A stretch of DNA of 64,000 nucleotides from Pyxicephalus adspersus (Eukaryota; Chordata; Amphibia; Anura; Pyxicephalidae). The notes under the pieces were generated by a model, which saw only the letters and a program-made list of their open reading frames with translations, made no database searches and was not told where the DNA came from. This document shows, piece after piece, positions 23,113-35,156 of the stretch (position 1 is the stretch's first letter; each line of letters begins with the position of its first letter). The DNA lies in assembly GCF_032062135.1 (NCBI RefSeq), contig NC_092862.1, positions 43,746,427 through 43,810,426 of the forward strand. Reading direction: 5' to 3'. Position numbers and translations under genes: made by a program.

Positions 23113-26100
23113 GTTATGTTACAGTGTATAAAGTGACAATATACTTTGCAACAGAGTTTCTGGATATTTTATTAAAACCAAATGACATACCCAGAGAATA
23201 GGAATTTTCAGCTAGTGCAACAATGTGGGTATAATAATTTGTTTGGTTTCATAGTTTAATACTTTACACACCTGTTTAGTTTTGCATTTAAAATCTTTTG
23301 AATGTAAATTGTGGTTTAGAGGAAAGCAGTTGATGAATATTTGGGGCTTTGACTTTTTTAGTAGTGAGAAAAGAAGAATAGGTTGTAGCAGGAGAAAGTG
23401 ACCTTCTGAGAATCGATCACATTGGCTTTTCTTCTCTTCTGCTATAGGTTTAATACAACCTTGGCTCATTCGTACTTATCAGTAATTGCCAAAAAATCTT
23501 TATTTGTATTGACAATGGAAACAAAGAAAAACGAGTGGTTCAGACTTATTTATCAAAACATTTCAAATGTTTTCTTTTCTGCTAATGGTTAAACCTAGGT
23601 AACAATTTGTTCTCCTGCTCTGTCACTTAGGTAGATTTTCCCATCTGTTTGGAGAATAAACTGCCTAATTTCATGGCCTTCTATTTCATTCAGGTTTAGT
23701 CTCTTACTATTGAGAGATTAAGCTAGTACTTGTAGTCCTATGTTGTAGTTCTATGTAGTTCTTGTGTTCTATGTTCTGTGCTCATTTATGAATCATATCA
23801 TTTTTGAAGCTGGCACACTAGATTTAGTCTGTGGATAAAATGCTCCATAAATAAACATGCCTGTATTTTAGTTACATTTAAGTAACTATTTTTATTGGGG
23901 ATTTCACTTTTTTAAAAGGACTTTCATGCAGGACAAAAAATCTTGGGTGGTGGTGACTTCTTGTATTTTTTTTTTACATTAGGCTTGCAGCATTTAAAAG
24001 GAGGAACCTGCAGTCAGCAGGTTTTGTAAATAACTCGTCCTACATCATAAGCAGGGGTCTAAAATCACTAGGTAAATGAAAAAAGGGAATAGGGTGATTG
24101 TTGCACTTTAGTTGCTCCTGCATGTAAAACTGGACACGTGTTCATTCTCAGGATTACCTGGTTAACCCACTTTTGCCTTAAGTTACAGCTGGAAGTTTTT
24201 TAGAAAAACATTTTCAGTAGATGTTTTACACTTTCTTGTGCATTCTTGATCTTAAATTTCCTAGCTCCTGCAATTCCCCACAAAATGGTGATCCCACTAT
24301 GCACTAATGTGACTAAGCCGTTAAGTTGGCGAGATTTCCTGAGGCACATACGTACTGTTTTTAAATTATTCTGTTACTTCCACAACCAGTTACAGCCCCA
24401 ACCAGAACACTCTCACCACCATATTTCTCAGGATAAGGTTGTTATGCTGGAATTCAGTTTTTTTCTTAAATGGAAATAAATTCTTTGGTTAACACTATAG
24501 GATTTGCTCTGTACCCAGCACATTTGGATTGTTGGATGCATGATCTCCTACTGCACTCTGCACCCAGCTTTTCTGCACCCCTCTGGGCACTGTGATTCTT
24601 CTCACTACATTACTACAGAACACAGCAGTGAAGTAGGAGCATGGGAAAGGGCCACAATACTTCACATGGGACTATACACCCAACACACCAAAAAATGTCC
24701 CCTACAGCAGGTTATTCAGACAATGACCGAAATCTAGATTTTAATACAACATAGTGTACTTTTGTTCATGAAGAATATTTAGTATGGATTTTGCTATGAT
24801 TGATAAAATTATATGAGTTTTCTCTGTGTATGTGTTTGTTTCTGGTATTTAACAATCCCTGGCTTCTTCTCTTATCTCTTATCTTTAAACAGTAACCAAG
24901 TTCAACTGTTGCTAGTATTTGAGATTTCTGGTTGTGGTAATAGCAGGTCCACAGTAGGTCCATAGTTTCCTTTTGTGAGTGCTAATGATGTTTGTATAGC
25001 ATTCAAGTGGTAGCCTATAAGGTATTTTTTGTATTATTTTATATTGTGCTTTTTGTTAACTTGCAGGTTTTTTTATAGCAATGATTCTTTTAGATGGGGT
25101 TCTAATTTGTTTGGCCATGTCCGCCACATGCATGCTTCTAAAATATACCTTTGACAAAGCAGAAACTTCACTTTGTTCTTAAAAAATTGCAGTTGTGTTT
25201 TTACTGGTCTTGACACTGTAGTTGTGAGAAGTTAAACCATTTTTACAGAGCACTGCTCTTGCATTAAACTGGGTGGTTTTAGTTACAGCCATATTGGTAA
25301 TAGGAGTATATTGCTGGGGCTGCAGTAAGGCTCATCAAAATAATAAAAGATAAGACAATAATTGAACCAATCTGAATAAAATTGTATGGAGACTATAGTT
25401 AGGTTTAGGTGATGGCAATCCAGAATAGGATTTTGTTTTGTACCACAATGTAACCTCATTACATTTACGCCAAGCCCCAGTGGCCATCTTGGAACAGAGA
25501 TGATCCATCACCGCTCTGTATTTGGTATAATCACCCATCACTATGTTGGTGATCTATTGTTCGCGGATAACAAATTATTAAAATCCTTCACCAAGTTAAT
25601 CACTGTGGCAGAAATTCTTGAAATAGTAGTGTAATTCACCCCTTAAATCTCCAGGTCCCTATATACATGTAGGGTTTTCTGTTATGGTTGAGCATACACA
25701 GGCATTCGCAATGAAAACTTTGAATTTGACATTTTACCAATATGTATCAGTCAGTCTTTTAGGTATGAGGCTGTTTTAATTAAAGTAATTTAAATAATAC
25801 AATTACTTGTTTTTTTCCACCTTTTTGCTAGACCTGTCACTTGATCAAGACAAAAAATAAATTATATGCAAGTGTGCTTTGAAATTGGCTCTGCATGTTC
25901 CTTGTACAGATGTATAGTATGTCAACTCATCTGTGTACTAGAAGTGCTGTGGTCATGGGATGGATAAATATTAATTCATATTTAAAAAAATGAGTCTTAA
26001 GTTTATTAAGTTTACTTAATTGCTGGGTTTCTGGTTTGCAGTGTTTTGTTTTTATGCTCTGCAACCCCCTCATCCTTTTTTCTACCTCCTGCTTTTCCCT

Positions 26101-26761
26101 TATACTCTTTGCTTTCATCTCTCCTATGTTAAAACTAAAAATTTTAGTACAGCTAACTAGTCAAAACGACAAATACACAAATTTAATGTATATACACGGG
26201 GTTTATTTTACTTGCCAAGGGATTTTTTCTTTCCAGTTAAGATTTACAAAGCTCTGACCAACAGCACAACCATTGCCTTACAGGTCAATACACCTCAGTT
26301 TTTTTTTTACTCTCTTTAGGCGCAGTTAAATAACACTTGGCTGTCTTATCCTTTCCTGTATTGGTGACAGGGCAGTGAAAGTAGAAGCAGTAGACTGATT
26401 ATTTAATCTCTCTGTCATTTTGCTTTCTTCTTGCATTAGCACTGTACAGATTGTAAGAAACAGATACCTGCTGAAATGTATTCACTTGCTGCTTGTATTA
26501 ACAAAAAAAGATAATATATTAGTTATAATAATTAATGCAGAGCTACATCAGTGTGTCCTATTTATATTTTGCTGGGAATTAACCATGGTACATTTTTGGG
26601 GTTTTAGTGATTTAGGTCTATGTTTAAAGCATCACCACAGTTGTATACTAGTTGTAGCGTCCCTCACTGGTTGTTTAATGATATCATTTATGTCTTACAT
26701 TTGTCAGTTTTATGTCTTTAAACCACTTGCTCTACAGAAACAATTGCACTGTTCACATAGG
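23113..26761. other. Intronic interval up to the ZNF521 exon, no gene seen
   Basis: Unique AT-rich intron. It includes a short imperfect tandem stretch of TAGTTCTATGT units at about 23735-23770. The region directly before the exon has no other plausible splice acceptor that opens a ZNF521-like frame. Confidence 0.4.
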
Positions 26762-26783
26762 TCCTGTCTTTCTTGTTTTTCAG
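26762..26783 (+). other. ZNF521: 3' splice acceptor of the ZNF521 exon
   Basis: A T/C-rich tract (TCTTTCTTGTTTTT) leads directly into CAG at 26781-26783, with no other AG in the tract. This sets the exon start and gives the split codon expected for this family. Confidence 0.9.
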
Positions 26784-26963
26784 ACCCCGGCTGTAAACTA
26801 GATGATCAGTCCGAAGATGGTGAATTGCCAGACCTTAAGAAAAGGCAAGAGGAGGGGGATGAACTAGAGGAAGAAGCCGCTCACAGCTGTGACAGTTGCC
26901 TTCAGGTGTTTGAGTCACTGAGTGATATCACTGAACACAAAATCAGTCAGTGTCAGCTGACAG
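26784..26963 (+). CDS. ZNF521: ZNF521 internal coding exon (exon 3 equivalent), acidic segment plus first zinc finger
   Basis: This exon encodes part of ZNF521, a nuclear 30-zinc-finger transcription cofactor that acts in haematopoietic, neural and mesenchymal progenitors. It is bounded by a polypyrimidine-CAG acceptor and a CAG/GTAAAT donor. It is 180 nt long with phase 1 at both ends: a G from the previous exon completes the first codon (GAC), and the last base G opens the next one. The peptide starts DPGCKLDDQSEDGELPDLKK, continues through an acidic run, and ends in finger 1. Finger 1 has cysteines at 26888-26890 and 26897-26899, histidine at 26936-26938 and a last cysteine at 26951-26953, so it is C-X2-C-X12-H-X4-C, a C2HC finger. 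The motif SCDSCLQVFESLSDITEHKI matches mammalian ZNF521 as I recall it and differs clearly from the paralogue ZNF423. The open frame upstream of 26783 is intron read-through. No other exon of the gene is visible in the window. Confidence 0.95.
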
Positions 26964-26969
26964 GTAAAT
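26964..26969 (+). other. ZNF521: 5' splice donor of the ZNF521 exon
   Basis: The exon ends ...ACAG and the intron begins GTAAAT, close to the vertebrate consensus. Reading on into the intron gives a stop within a few codons, so the exon must end here. Confidence 0.9.
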
Positions 26970-28184
26970 AACTCTTATTACAGCCTGACAATTTCCACTC
27001 ATCTTCATTTGACCTTAAACGTCTGCTCATAAGCCATTTCCTATGCTACTTCGTGTGTTAAAGGGCTGTTGTGTTCTAGCTTTCTTGTTATATTGGTACC
27101 TTATAACTGATATACTCTTACCAAGAAATAGACAGTGTTGCATATTCAGATTGCTGCTTATTTAAATCTTCCATAAATCCGTGTATTAGGAGTATCTCAG
27201 CAGTGTCTGAAATGTCACCAGATGCCTATAAAAATCCACTTTGCTGTGTTTGGCATTATGTTTGGTAAGAACTCCAGCACTATCTTAAGATCTGTGATGA
27301 TTTTTTTTTGGCTCGTGTTGGTGGTTGTAAATAACATAACCATTTTCCAGCTAATTTAGGATTGACAAGTATGCATGCACGCTTTTTAAACTAACAGTCC
27401 CCGGTTCTTTGTCTTGTAGTGAACCATTCCCTGCTTTGTATCAAATTATAATTGTACATGAGCAAGACTCCGTTCGTGCCAGTGGTGGTTTTTGACCCTG
27501 GTTATCCCTGAATTTGATTGAAATATGCAAATACAAATGATTCAAATAAAAACCCTTTCTGAGCTGTTTCAATTTGGTTTTTGAGATGTTTCATGCAACA
27601 TATCGGTGTAGTCTGCCACTCAAACATCTTCCATAGACTTCCAACCTCTTAACAAATGCTGTTGAATGCAGTTAAATATGCCATTGTGTTAAATTTCATT
27701 CCAAGCTTAGCCTAAGAGCTATACTTTAGCTTGCAAATATTGATAGTTTTCAGAAAACATTTCTGTTGCTGTTTTATTTTTGTCTTCTATTTTTAGAAGC
27801 GTTCCAGGTTCTGCCTGTTGGCTGTATGTTCTTTTAATTTGTGCCAATTTACATACATTTGTGGCTTGCATATAAGAGTTTCCATATACCAAGAATGGTG
27901 CAAAAGACATAGATCCTGCACATCTCACTGAAAGGAGAAAGTTTCACTAGATTGGTCAAAATGGACAATGAATCATTGCATTTGTCAGGATTTAAGGAGT
28001 TGTTAAGGGTCTATTATCATTAAATACGCATCATATGAATTCAAAAATATAGATTTTATGTAAATAAACTTTTTGAGCATCACCACACCCCCTAAAAGCA
28101 CAAAATAAAAGTTTATTTTAGGAAGACCTAATCTGTGAAAGCCCAATAAAGTAAGCAGTGGAAAAGGTGGTATTTACTAGTACT
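26970..28184. other. Intronic interval directly after the exon, no gene seen
   Basis: Unique sequence with no repeat ends recognised and no coding potential. Confidence 0.4.
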
Positions 28185-28192
28185 GTCTATAG

Positions 28193-28388
28193 CAGGGGTG
28201 CCCACACTTTTTTGGCTTGCAAGCTACTTTTAAAATGACCAAGTCAAAATGATCTACCAACAATAAAAACTTGGACTTATTAACTCTTGTGCGCGATAGG
28301 GTTTTTTTTGAAAGGCAGGATCTGTGATCTACTCACGTTGCCGTTGCGATCTATTGATAGATCGCGATCTACCTGTTGGGCACCTCTG
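28193..28388. mobile_element. hAT-type MITE (196 bp), near-perfect 8-bp target duplication
   Basis: It begins CAGGGGTGCCCACAC and ends GTTGGGCACCTCTG, imperfect inverted repeats of hAT type. The flanks are GTCTATAG (28185-28192) and GTCTATGG (28389-28396), differing at one base. A GATCTATTGATAGATC palindrome lies near the right end. An inverted fragment of the same family is at 37363-37447. Confidence 0.85.
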
Positions 28389-28396
28389 GTCTATGG

Positions 28397-30270
28397 GTAC
28401 CTAATCATCCATATCATACCTTAGCATACTTTTTTGAGGCCTCTCTTTGTAGAGGCAAGACTTTCTCATGTTAGGGGTTCCCCAGATGAGTGATAAAAAG
28501 ACCGGTGGGGATATAATCAAGAAGCAGTAGGTGAGTTGCAGAAAGGCACAGATCTTTAGAAAAAAGGGGGATTATTGCATTGCAGGTCCTCGAGTACAGC
28601 TTTCTTTCCAGCAAAGGAAAGCAGTAAGCAGCACAATAGTGACATCCTCAGATACTGCTTTGAAAGTTAGGGCTTTCATTGGGACGATCATTGATAATGC
28701 CGTCTGGCATTTCCCATGACCTTCAACTCCACTTTCTGCTCTTTGTCTATACAAATTAAATTCTAGTATGTTGCCACCTTGTGCCGTTACTAGTATGTTG
28801 CCACTTTGTGCATGTATATCTGCTACATGCTTGACTTTTGTTTCCACTTTTATGGAATGCAAGATAAGTAAAACCATAAGTAATTCTAGGCTTTTACAGG
28901 ATATTGGAATCAATAGAACACATAGAAAAACGTGACGTTTTTGTCGTCAACCGACAGCAGAATTAATGCTAAGGAAGACACACGTTCTTGCCCAATGCAG
29001 CCTTTTCCATTTGAAGGCAGAGCTACTTAAAATCATGCATTCTAATGTAAAGATCATAAATGATAAGAAAATGCTGCATGTGACCTGTTTTGTCTGTATT
29101 TTACATGCACTTTCATAGAAGGACATGTGGTGTCTGAAGAAATGCAGTGCAAAGCAGGTCAAGTGCACACTCTGAAAGGTCATCTATGCTACTCCATGAA
29201 ACTCTATGGGAATCTGCTGACCAGCATTTAACATGCTTTTCAAATGCAAATGCCTGCTTTTATGAGTACTAACTGTTTCAAATGAGTGTGCATTCCTCTG
29301 TGTAAGAAGTCATCAGGGCTTTACATAACAAAATAGTTTTATATATAGTTAAAGAGAAAAAAAATAGGGAAATATCTTCTGCCCCTGAATGACATCTGTC
29401 TCCTTGGCTTTTCATCAAACAAATCTGAAAAGTGCTAAGCATTCTGGGAAACTGGAGGAGGATTAGGCGCATTATTCTGAGCTTTCCAATTTTTTTCCCC
29501 TGGAAGTGGAATGCAGTATTAAGTGATTTCAACATCATACGTGATTGTCAACAACAGCATCTTGACTTCATATTCAGTAATCATAAAGCTTCTCAAAGAT
29601 ACCTTAAAATCTTTTAATATTTATTGGCTGATTTCACATAGGTATAAATGTCCAAAACCACTTCCAGCATCCAACATTTTGATATCAAACGGAATCAGAC
29701 TTTCAAGGAACCCAAACGTTCCCTTGTGGGAATCTTCTAGGTCCATGTGTTTCAATGGCAGTAATTGTTGCCCATCAGAGAATTTTTTTAAGGGAGTTTC
29801 AGATTCTCTGTTTTATGAATATTTTATACCAATTAAAAGTTTGGTAAAGGAACACATTATAAAGTTAGTTTCCACTTTGCCCAGGTTTCTTTAACAGGTT
29901 TATGGTATTAATGGCCCCATCAGCTGCCTATACTTTACCTTCTTTTAACTTAAGTCAGAGGGGTTGAAAATATGTTTCAAATTGCGATTTTAGAGTGCTT
30001 TCTCATACTTTACACAAAGGTATTGGATGCTAAGTAGTAGTCACTGTCAAACGTGAGAATGGTACCCTGAATATCCAATTATGTCCCTTTCCTTATCTGG
30101 GGGATCTGTGCAGCATGAACAAGTGGAGGAAGGCAGCACCATTATATTGTGTTTGCATATTATAGATCAGTGGTGCAAATCTGTTGGTTGGTATTCCGGA
30201 CCCTATAATCCTGGATCACAAGACCTTTTTATTTTCACTGCATGAGCAATCAAATGTTCAGCTATGTTTA
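28397..30270. other. Intronic interval, no gene seen
   Basis: Mostly unique. A tandem duplication, period 27, of CTAGTATGTTGCCAC is at 28763-28815. No coding potential is supported. Confidence 0.4.
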
Positions 30271-30470
30271 GGCTGCGCACACACATTTGATAATTGTTGT
30301 TGGAAAAGATCTTTCACGATCCTTTTCAACGACAAAAGACTGAATGAGCCCTATGCACCGTTCTGCTCAATGAAGAGGGGAGGGGGGGAAACAATTGAGC
30401 AGCACCCCGCTGCACTCTCCACCCTTCACTTATATTCCGATTGTTCGTAGATCCGCCAGGAAGGATCCAT
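30271..30470. mobile_element. Harbinger-like MITE fragment, GGCTGCG type
   Basis: It starts GGCTGCGCACACAC after a TTA. It shares with the reverse complement of 12470-12720 the order of blocks AAAGACTGAA, GAGCAGCACCCCGCTGC and GGATCCATAAA. The right terminus was not found, so it is truncated or too diverged. Confidence 0.6.
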
Positions 30471-33400
30471 AAACTACGTCGAGCGATGCCCTCACAGAGG
30501 GCATTTCTCTGTTTGGAACATGGCACCAACACAGAAGAAAAACCTAAGCACTCACCATGGGGGAAGGGGTCTAGCAAAGGGCTCCATATTGACATTTTTG
30601 ACCCTTCATTTGTGAATCTGCTGTATACAGTATTAGTCCACTTTCCCTTTAGTAAATCGATTCTGTTAAGCTTGTTATTTCAGAACATCTGTCACGTTCA
30701 TTTCTCTGAATGTTTGTTTCATAACCTATCACAGTAGCAGCAGCTGATGGCATTCCCTTTATACCAACATAAGTACTATTTTTGTCTTTGTTGTCTTGTA
30801 GCTTTGCCATTACTCTGCCTTTATTACAGATGAATTAATGCAGTGCAGCTGCAAATTTATTAGGAAATACTTGTAGAATAACGATGAGGAAAAAGACAAC
30901 AAAATGTACAGCAAAAGTAGTTCTGGTGAGAATAATACTTGGGGAAAATAATGCAACATTTTTTTTTCCTTTTTGTTTTCATGAACGTGTAGGTAAGTGA
31001 GTTAAGCTTGTTGAATTTTATTATACAGACTAGACAGATAACCACTGGGAGAAAGATTAAAAACTGATTTGCATGGAAAAGTGGCAGTGCTTTTCAATGA
31101 ACAATTCACATCATGTACAGAGAAGTCTATATTGATTATTTAAGTAATGGAAGATATTTTTTTTCTTTTCATCTTGGAAGTATTTCTGTAGTGATATTGT
31201 GGGACCAGAAAAGTAATTAAAATAATTGCATTTGCATTGAGCCTTATTGGATAAGGTCTAAGTAAAATTCGGTATTCAGTTTGCCTTTTATTATTGGAAA
31301 ATGGCTCAAGAGAGTTCTTGGCACTTTAAGATGCAATAACCAATACTTACTGTACTCTACAAATGTATCTCCTAGTTCAGTTTAGATCAGCACAATGTTG
31401 TCTGGATGGTTGGAAATACATCTTCACAAACTTCTTCCTTACAGAATGAGAAAAGGAAGTCCTGTCCTAGGTGATAAATACACTAGGCCTATCATGTATA
31501 TTGTACGATGGAGGAAACAGAGATCTGTATTGTATACTATTAATAATCCATAGGCTACCATTATGGAAGATAATATTTGTGCACAAGGACTATGTCACAA
31601 TACGCACCTGCTTACTCAGAGTGTATTGAATTCATATTCCTTTGAGTAAATTTAATTTACGTGTCAAGTTATCATTCAAACTAACATCAGTATTAAATCT
31701 ACATAATTTAAAAATGCAGAAAATATGAATCCTCTATATTTTATACAGAGGCGAACGAATGAGGTCTATGACAATGTAAAATAGGAGGTGACGGCAGTGA
31801 AAAAACTAGTATAGGTGTGCATATAATACCAAATAAAGGTATGAAATTTTACAATTTTCCTCAATAAATGGGGATAAAAATGGCAATAAAAACCTTCAGG
31901 CTCATGCCCAAAAACAAATTTATGTTGCCAGAGGCCAAAATTAAATATGCAAAGCAGTGCAAAAATAGAATGGAACCACACAGGCTTCTTTCATTTTGTG
32001 CATTGTATGTAACATCACTAAATATTCTCAGAATCTTCACTGCAGCCATTTCAGTAGCTTGGGCACTATGCTTGGCATTGCTGCCTGCTACTTAACACAT
32101 ACTGTATGCCAGCAAGTCCTGGATGGATAGTGTGGTATAACTGCCGTGTTACTGCTTGGAACTCCATGGCAGCACTGGTTTGCAGATGTCTGCACTGCAC
32201 AATATTGAAGAGGGTAGCTTATCAGACTGTTCATCAATTACATATATAAGTTACATATATATACATATAAGCTCACTGGTCCTCCATACTAGGAAATCTT
32301 ATAGAAGCTGTATGTCATTGGCCACGTCATATTAGGAAAGCAGGACACATTCTCTGCATAGCACATATCGGCTCAGTCCTGGAATTCAAGTTTAATAATA
32401 CTTCCCAATTTTTATATTTAAAATTGGGTGCTGAAAAGATACATATTTTGAAAAGAAATGTTTGATTACAATTGGCTGGTATTTTAAAGTGAGAACTATT
32501 CACAGGAACAAAGGTTTATTGAGGACGAATCATTAGGAGAAAGAGCAGTTTGGAAAAGAGGTATTTGGTTCATTTGGCAATATCTGTTCCTAAAGCCTAC
32601 CAAGAATGTTTAGAATGACTCCTGAAGGATTTTTCTTGAGCTGACCCCAAAATGAAGGCAATACAGAAATACAGCCATTTTTACTTTCTACGCCCTGCAT
32701 GAAGCCTCAGTTCATTGCTTAAGGTGTTGTGTTTTAATATATAAAATATTTGTGTGTGCAGCCACAGAATTACTCTGGTCTAGTTTTCCATTTAATCTTA
32801 AAACTACACATTACAAAATGCAGCGACGCACAATTTTCCCTATTCTACTGCAATAGCTTTCCAATCAACATAAAACAAACTTGAGCATGAAATATTCAGA
32901 GTCCTACATTTAGCTGTAAGCTATGTGTTCAGAGAATTTGTATTTAATGTAAAACTTTTCTCTAATAAAAGAGTAATTGAATCAGTTAAACAAGTCACTG
33001 TTACATTTGGTAAATGTTCTTATGCAGTTAATCTCTTTAGCTTTAGACATGCAGTTTTTGCTTTTAAAAAAAACTATAATAAAACACAAGAGGCTTAATA
33101 GTCTTTTTCATCTCCCTTTTTGGAATTAAAATCATTCTTATGGATTAGTAATGACCTTTCCTGACAAGGATTTACTACCTCCATACTACAATTAATGAAA
33201 TAGGCTATTCTTTTACATACCTTACTATATCACTGTATGGATTTGTTAGGACATACTGCAAGATTAGACCCCCCTTTATAAAACAAATCTTGCTATGATA
33301 AAGTGCAGATGTTGGATCATTCACAATTCATTGATCAGTGTGTTTGACTTGCATTTGACCTGCATAAAACAGGTTTTGTATTTCCATAAATTGGGATGAA

Positions 33401-34458
33401 TTACTGATCTGACAAGAACAAAAGCCAGTCAGCAAAGACCTTAAAAGGTATTCTACTAGGTAGATTATTTGTTCTTTTGGCTTAAACTACTTGCCTGAGA
33501 TTGATTCTCTTATATGTTTAATTGCAAATATGAGTTTAAATACTGCCATTTTTACCATAGAAAATTGGTTGGATTTGCTCCCAAATGCACGTCTACCTCA
33601 AATTCCTTTTTTTTTTTTTTCTCTTTGAAAAACCTGTTTAGGATTTTCTAAATTCTGTTCAAGTAGTTGTTGCATTGAACGTGCATCCTGCAATCCCAAT
33701 GCATGGCATGGGTAATCTGCCTAAACGAATTCAATGCTGAGGTTTTATGGGCATTTAGGAGATGAGTTGTTTTCCTGTACAGATCAGAAAGTAGATCATC
33801 TGACAATGTTGATTGATGTGTGTGATCTTTGTGCATGCTTATGACATTGTGAACAGAAGTGCAGCAGATCTATATGTATATGCTACAGTTGCTAAGCAGT
33901 TTGACCAGTGTGTTCACATTAATTCACAGAAAGTTTCCATGTAATTTGTTGTGTGCATGGCCAGTTTATAGAATATTTTTATATCCAGAGCTACTAGCTA
34001 GATATAAGGACGGTCTTTGCTCATAATGATATTATGTAGGGATTTCCCTTGAAGACAAAGGCTAAATATTAGTGAAATTAGGATGTTGCAGCCTGTATTT
34101 ATTTTTTATTCTGCATGAAGTGACAATGCATTTGTCTGGTAAAGTTAGTATTTAGGAATATAGAAAACTTTGTAGTAAGACAGATGGGTCTGTCCAGTAT
34201 GGGGTTTTTGGTAGAGAAATAAAACTATTTTATGGTAAATATGTTAGTATGTAAAGCAATTTAAACAAGAGGCCTTCCAATTTTTATATGAGGGGGTGTC
34301 TGTTGGGACCCCCTTCATGTTACTTCTCTAAAAATCTCCAGTAATATATGGGTTCATTAAAAAAAAAAAAAAAAAAACAAACTTTATTACCATGTAGTCT
34401 TTAAATTCCTCATCATCAACAGCATTTCTTCAGCTGGCTTGCCTAAATGTTGTGTATC
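30471..34458. other. Intronic interval, no gene seen
   Basis: About 4 kb of AT-rich unique intron with few repeats. Stretches near 30780-31080 and 32900-33130 are repeat-free with homeodomain-like AT motifs and could be regulatory. A T tract is at 33609-33620 and an A tract of about 19 at 34359-34377. Confidence 0.4.
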
Positions 34459-34466
34459 ATGTAGGC

Positions 34467-34773
34467 CAGAGGTCTGCAAAGTTTTATGGCCCCTAGGCCA
34501 TTTATGGGGTGGTTGGGAGCACACTAGGCCAGACTGCCCTAATGGCTCCGCCCACCACCAGGGAACGCCCCCTGAAGTGAAATCCCTCTCCTCCATATGT
34601 ATTGCTTTCCCTGCTGCGGCAGAAGTATCAACACCAGCCGCGGTAAATAGGGGAGCAACTGCAAGGGGTCGGCTCCAGCGGCTCCCGAAATGGTAGTTTC
34701 TAACGCCCCCTGGCCGGAACGAACTACCGGCTAGGCCGTATCTGGCCTAAAGGCCGGAGTTTGCCTACCCCTG
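34467..34773. mobile_element. hAT-type MITE (307 bp) with perfect 8-bp target duplication
   Basis: It starts CAGAGGTCTGCAAAG and ends GTTTGCCTACCCCTG. It is flanked by identical ATGTAGGC copies at 34459-34466 and 34774-34781. The interior is GC-rich with many CpG sites (for example around 34635-34735). No transposase is encoded. Confidence 0.9.
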
Positions 34774-34881
34774 ATGTAGGCCATGCAGCAGTTCTGTGGC
34801 TGCTGGCCTTGCTTTTGAATACTATTAATATAGGAAAAACCTTTTTTCTCTCCTGTGGTTGTCTTTGTCAAGAATGTACAC

Positions 34882-35148
34882 CAGTCATTTTTAACCAGGG
34901 CTCCTCCAGAGCTTGATAAGGGTTCATTGAGCTGTTGATTGATATTCTATTTACTGTACTGTAGTTCCTACAGGAAACCCCACTTATTAGAGCCAGAAGC
35001 TTGACGCCGGAGATCATTTATTTGTCTTTATAATGTCACTTAGACCACTTTCTTCCTCACGGACACCCAATACATTGGTTTTAGCAGAGAATCCCTGAGA
35101 CCTAGAAATAAATTAAAGGGTTCCCCTGGGGTAAAAAGCCAAACCCTG
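34882..35148. mobile_element. Probable hAT-type MITE (about 267 bp)
   Basis: The left end CAGTCATTTTTAACCAGGGC and the right end GGGGTAAAAAGCCAAACCCTG are imperfect inverted repeats of a common hAT MITE type. The flanking 8-mers ATGTACAC and GTTTATGC match only partly, so the target duplication is decayed or the boundaries are slightly off. Confidence 0.6.
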
Positions 35149-35156
35149 GTTTATGC

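Larger units (their letters stand above)
1..26780 (+). other. ZNF521: Upstream intron of ZNF521 (partial, at least 26.8 kb)
   Basis: No coding exon is recognisable upstream of 26784. A scan by eye for the short exon that starts ZNF521 (the MSRRKQAKP peptide shared with ZNF423 and SALL proteins) found nothing, so that exon lies before the window. Content is AT-rich intron with the repeats listed separately. The short open frames here are not codon-biased and do not resemble known proteins, apart from transposon remnants. Confidence 0.75.

Noticed and set aside
26420..26783. Open frame continuous with the ZNF521 exon on its 5' side (121 extra residues)
   Set aside because: It crosses a strong polypyrimidine-CAG acceptor and has hydrophobic, non-conserved composition. 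It is intron read-through, not part of the protein.
29523..29894. 123-residue plus-strand open frame
   Set aside because: Low-complexity hydrophobic and basic composition with no family resemblance.
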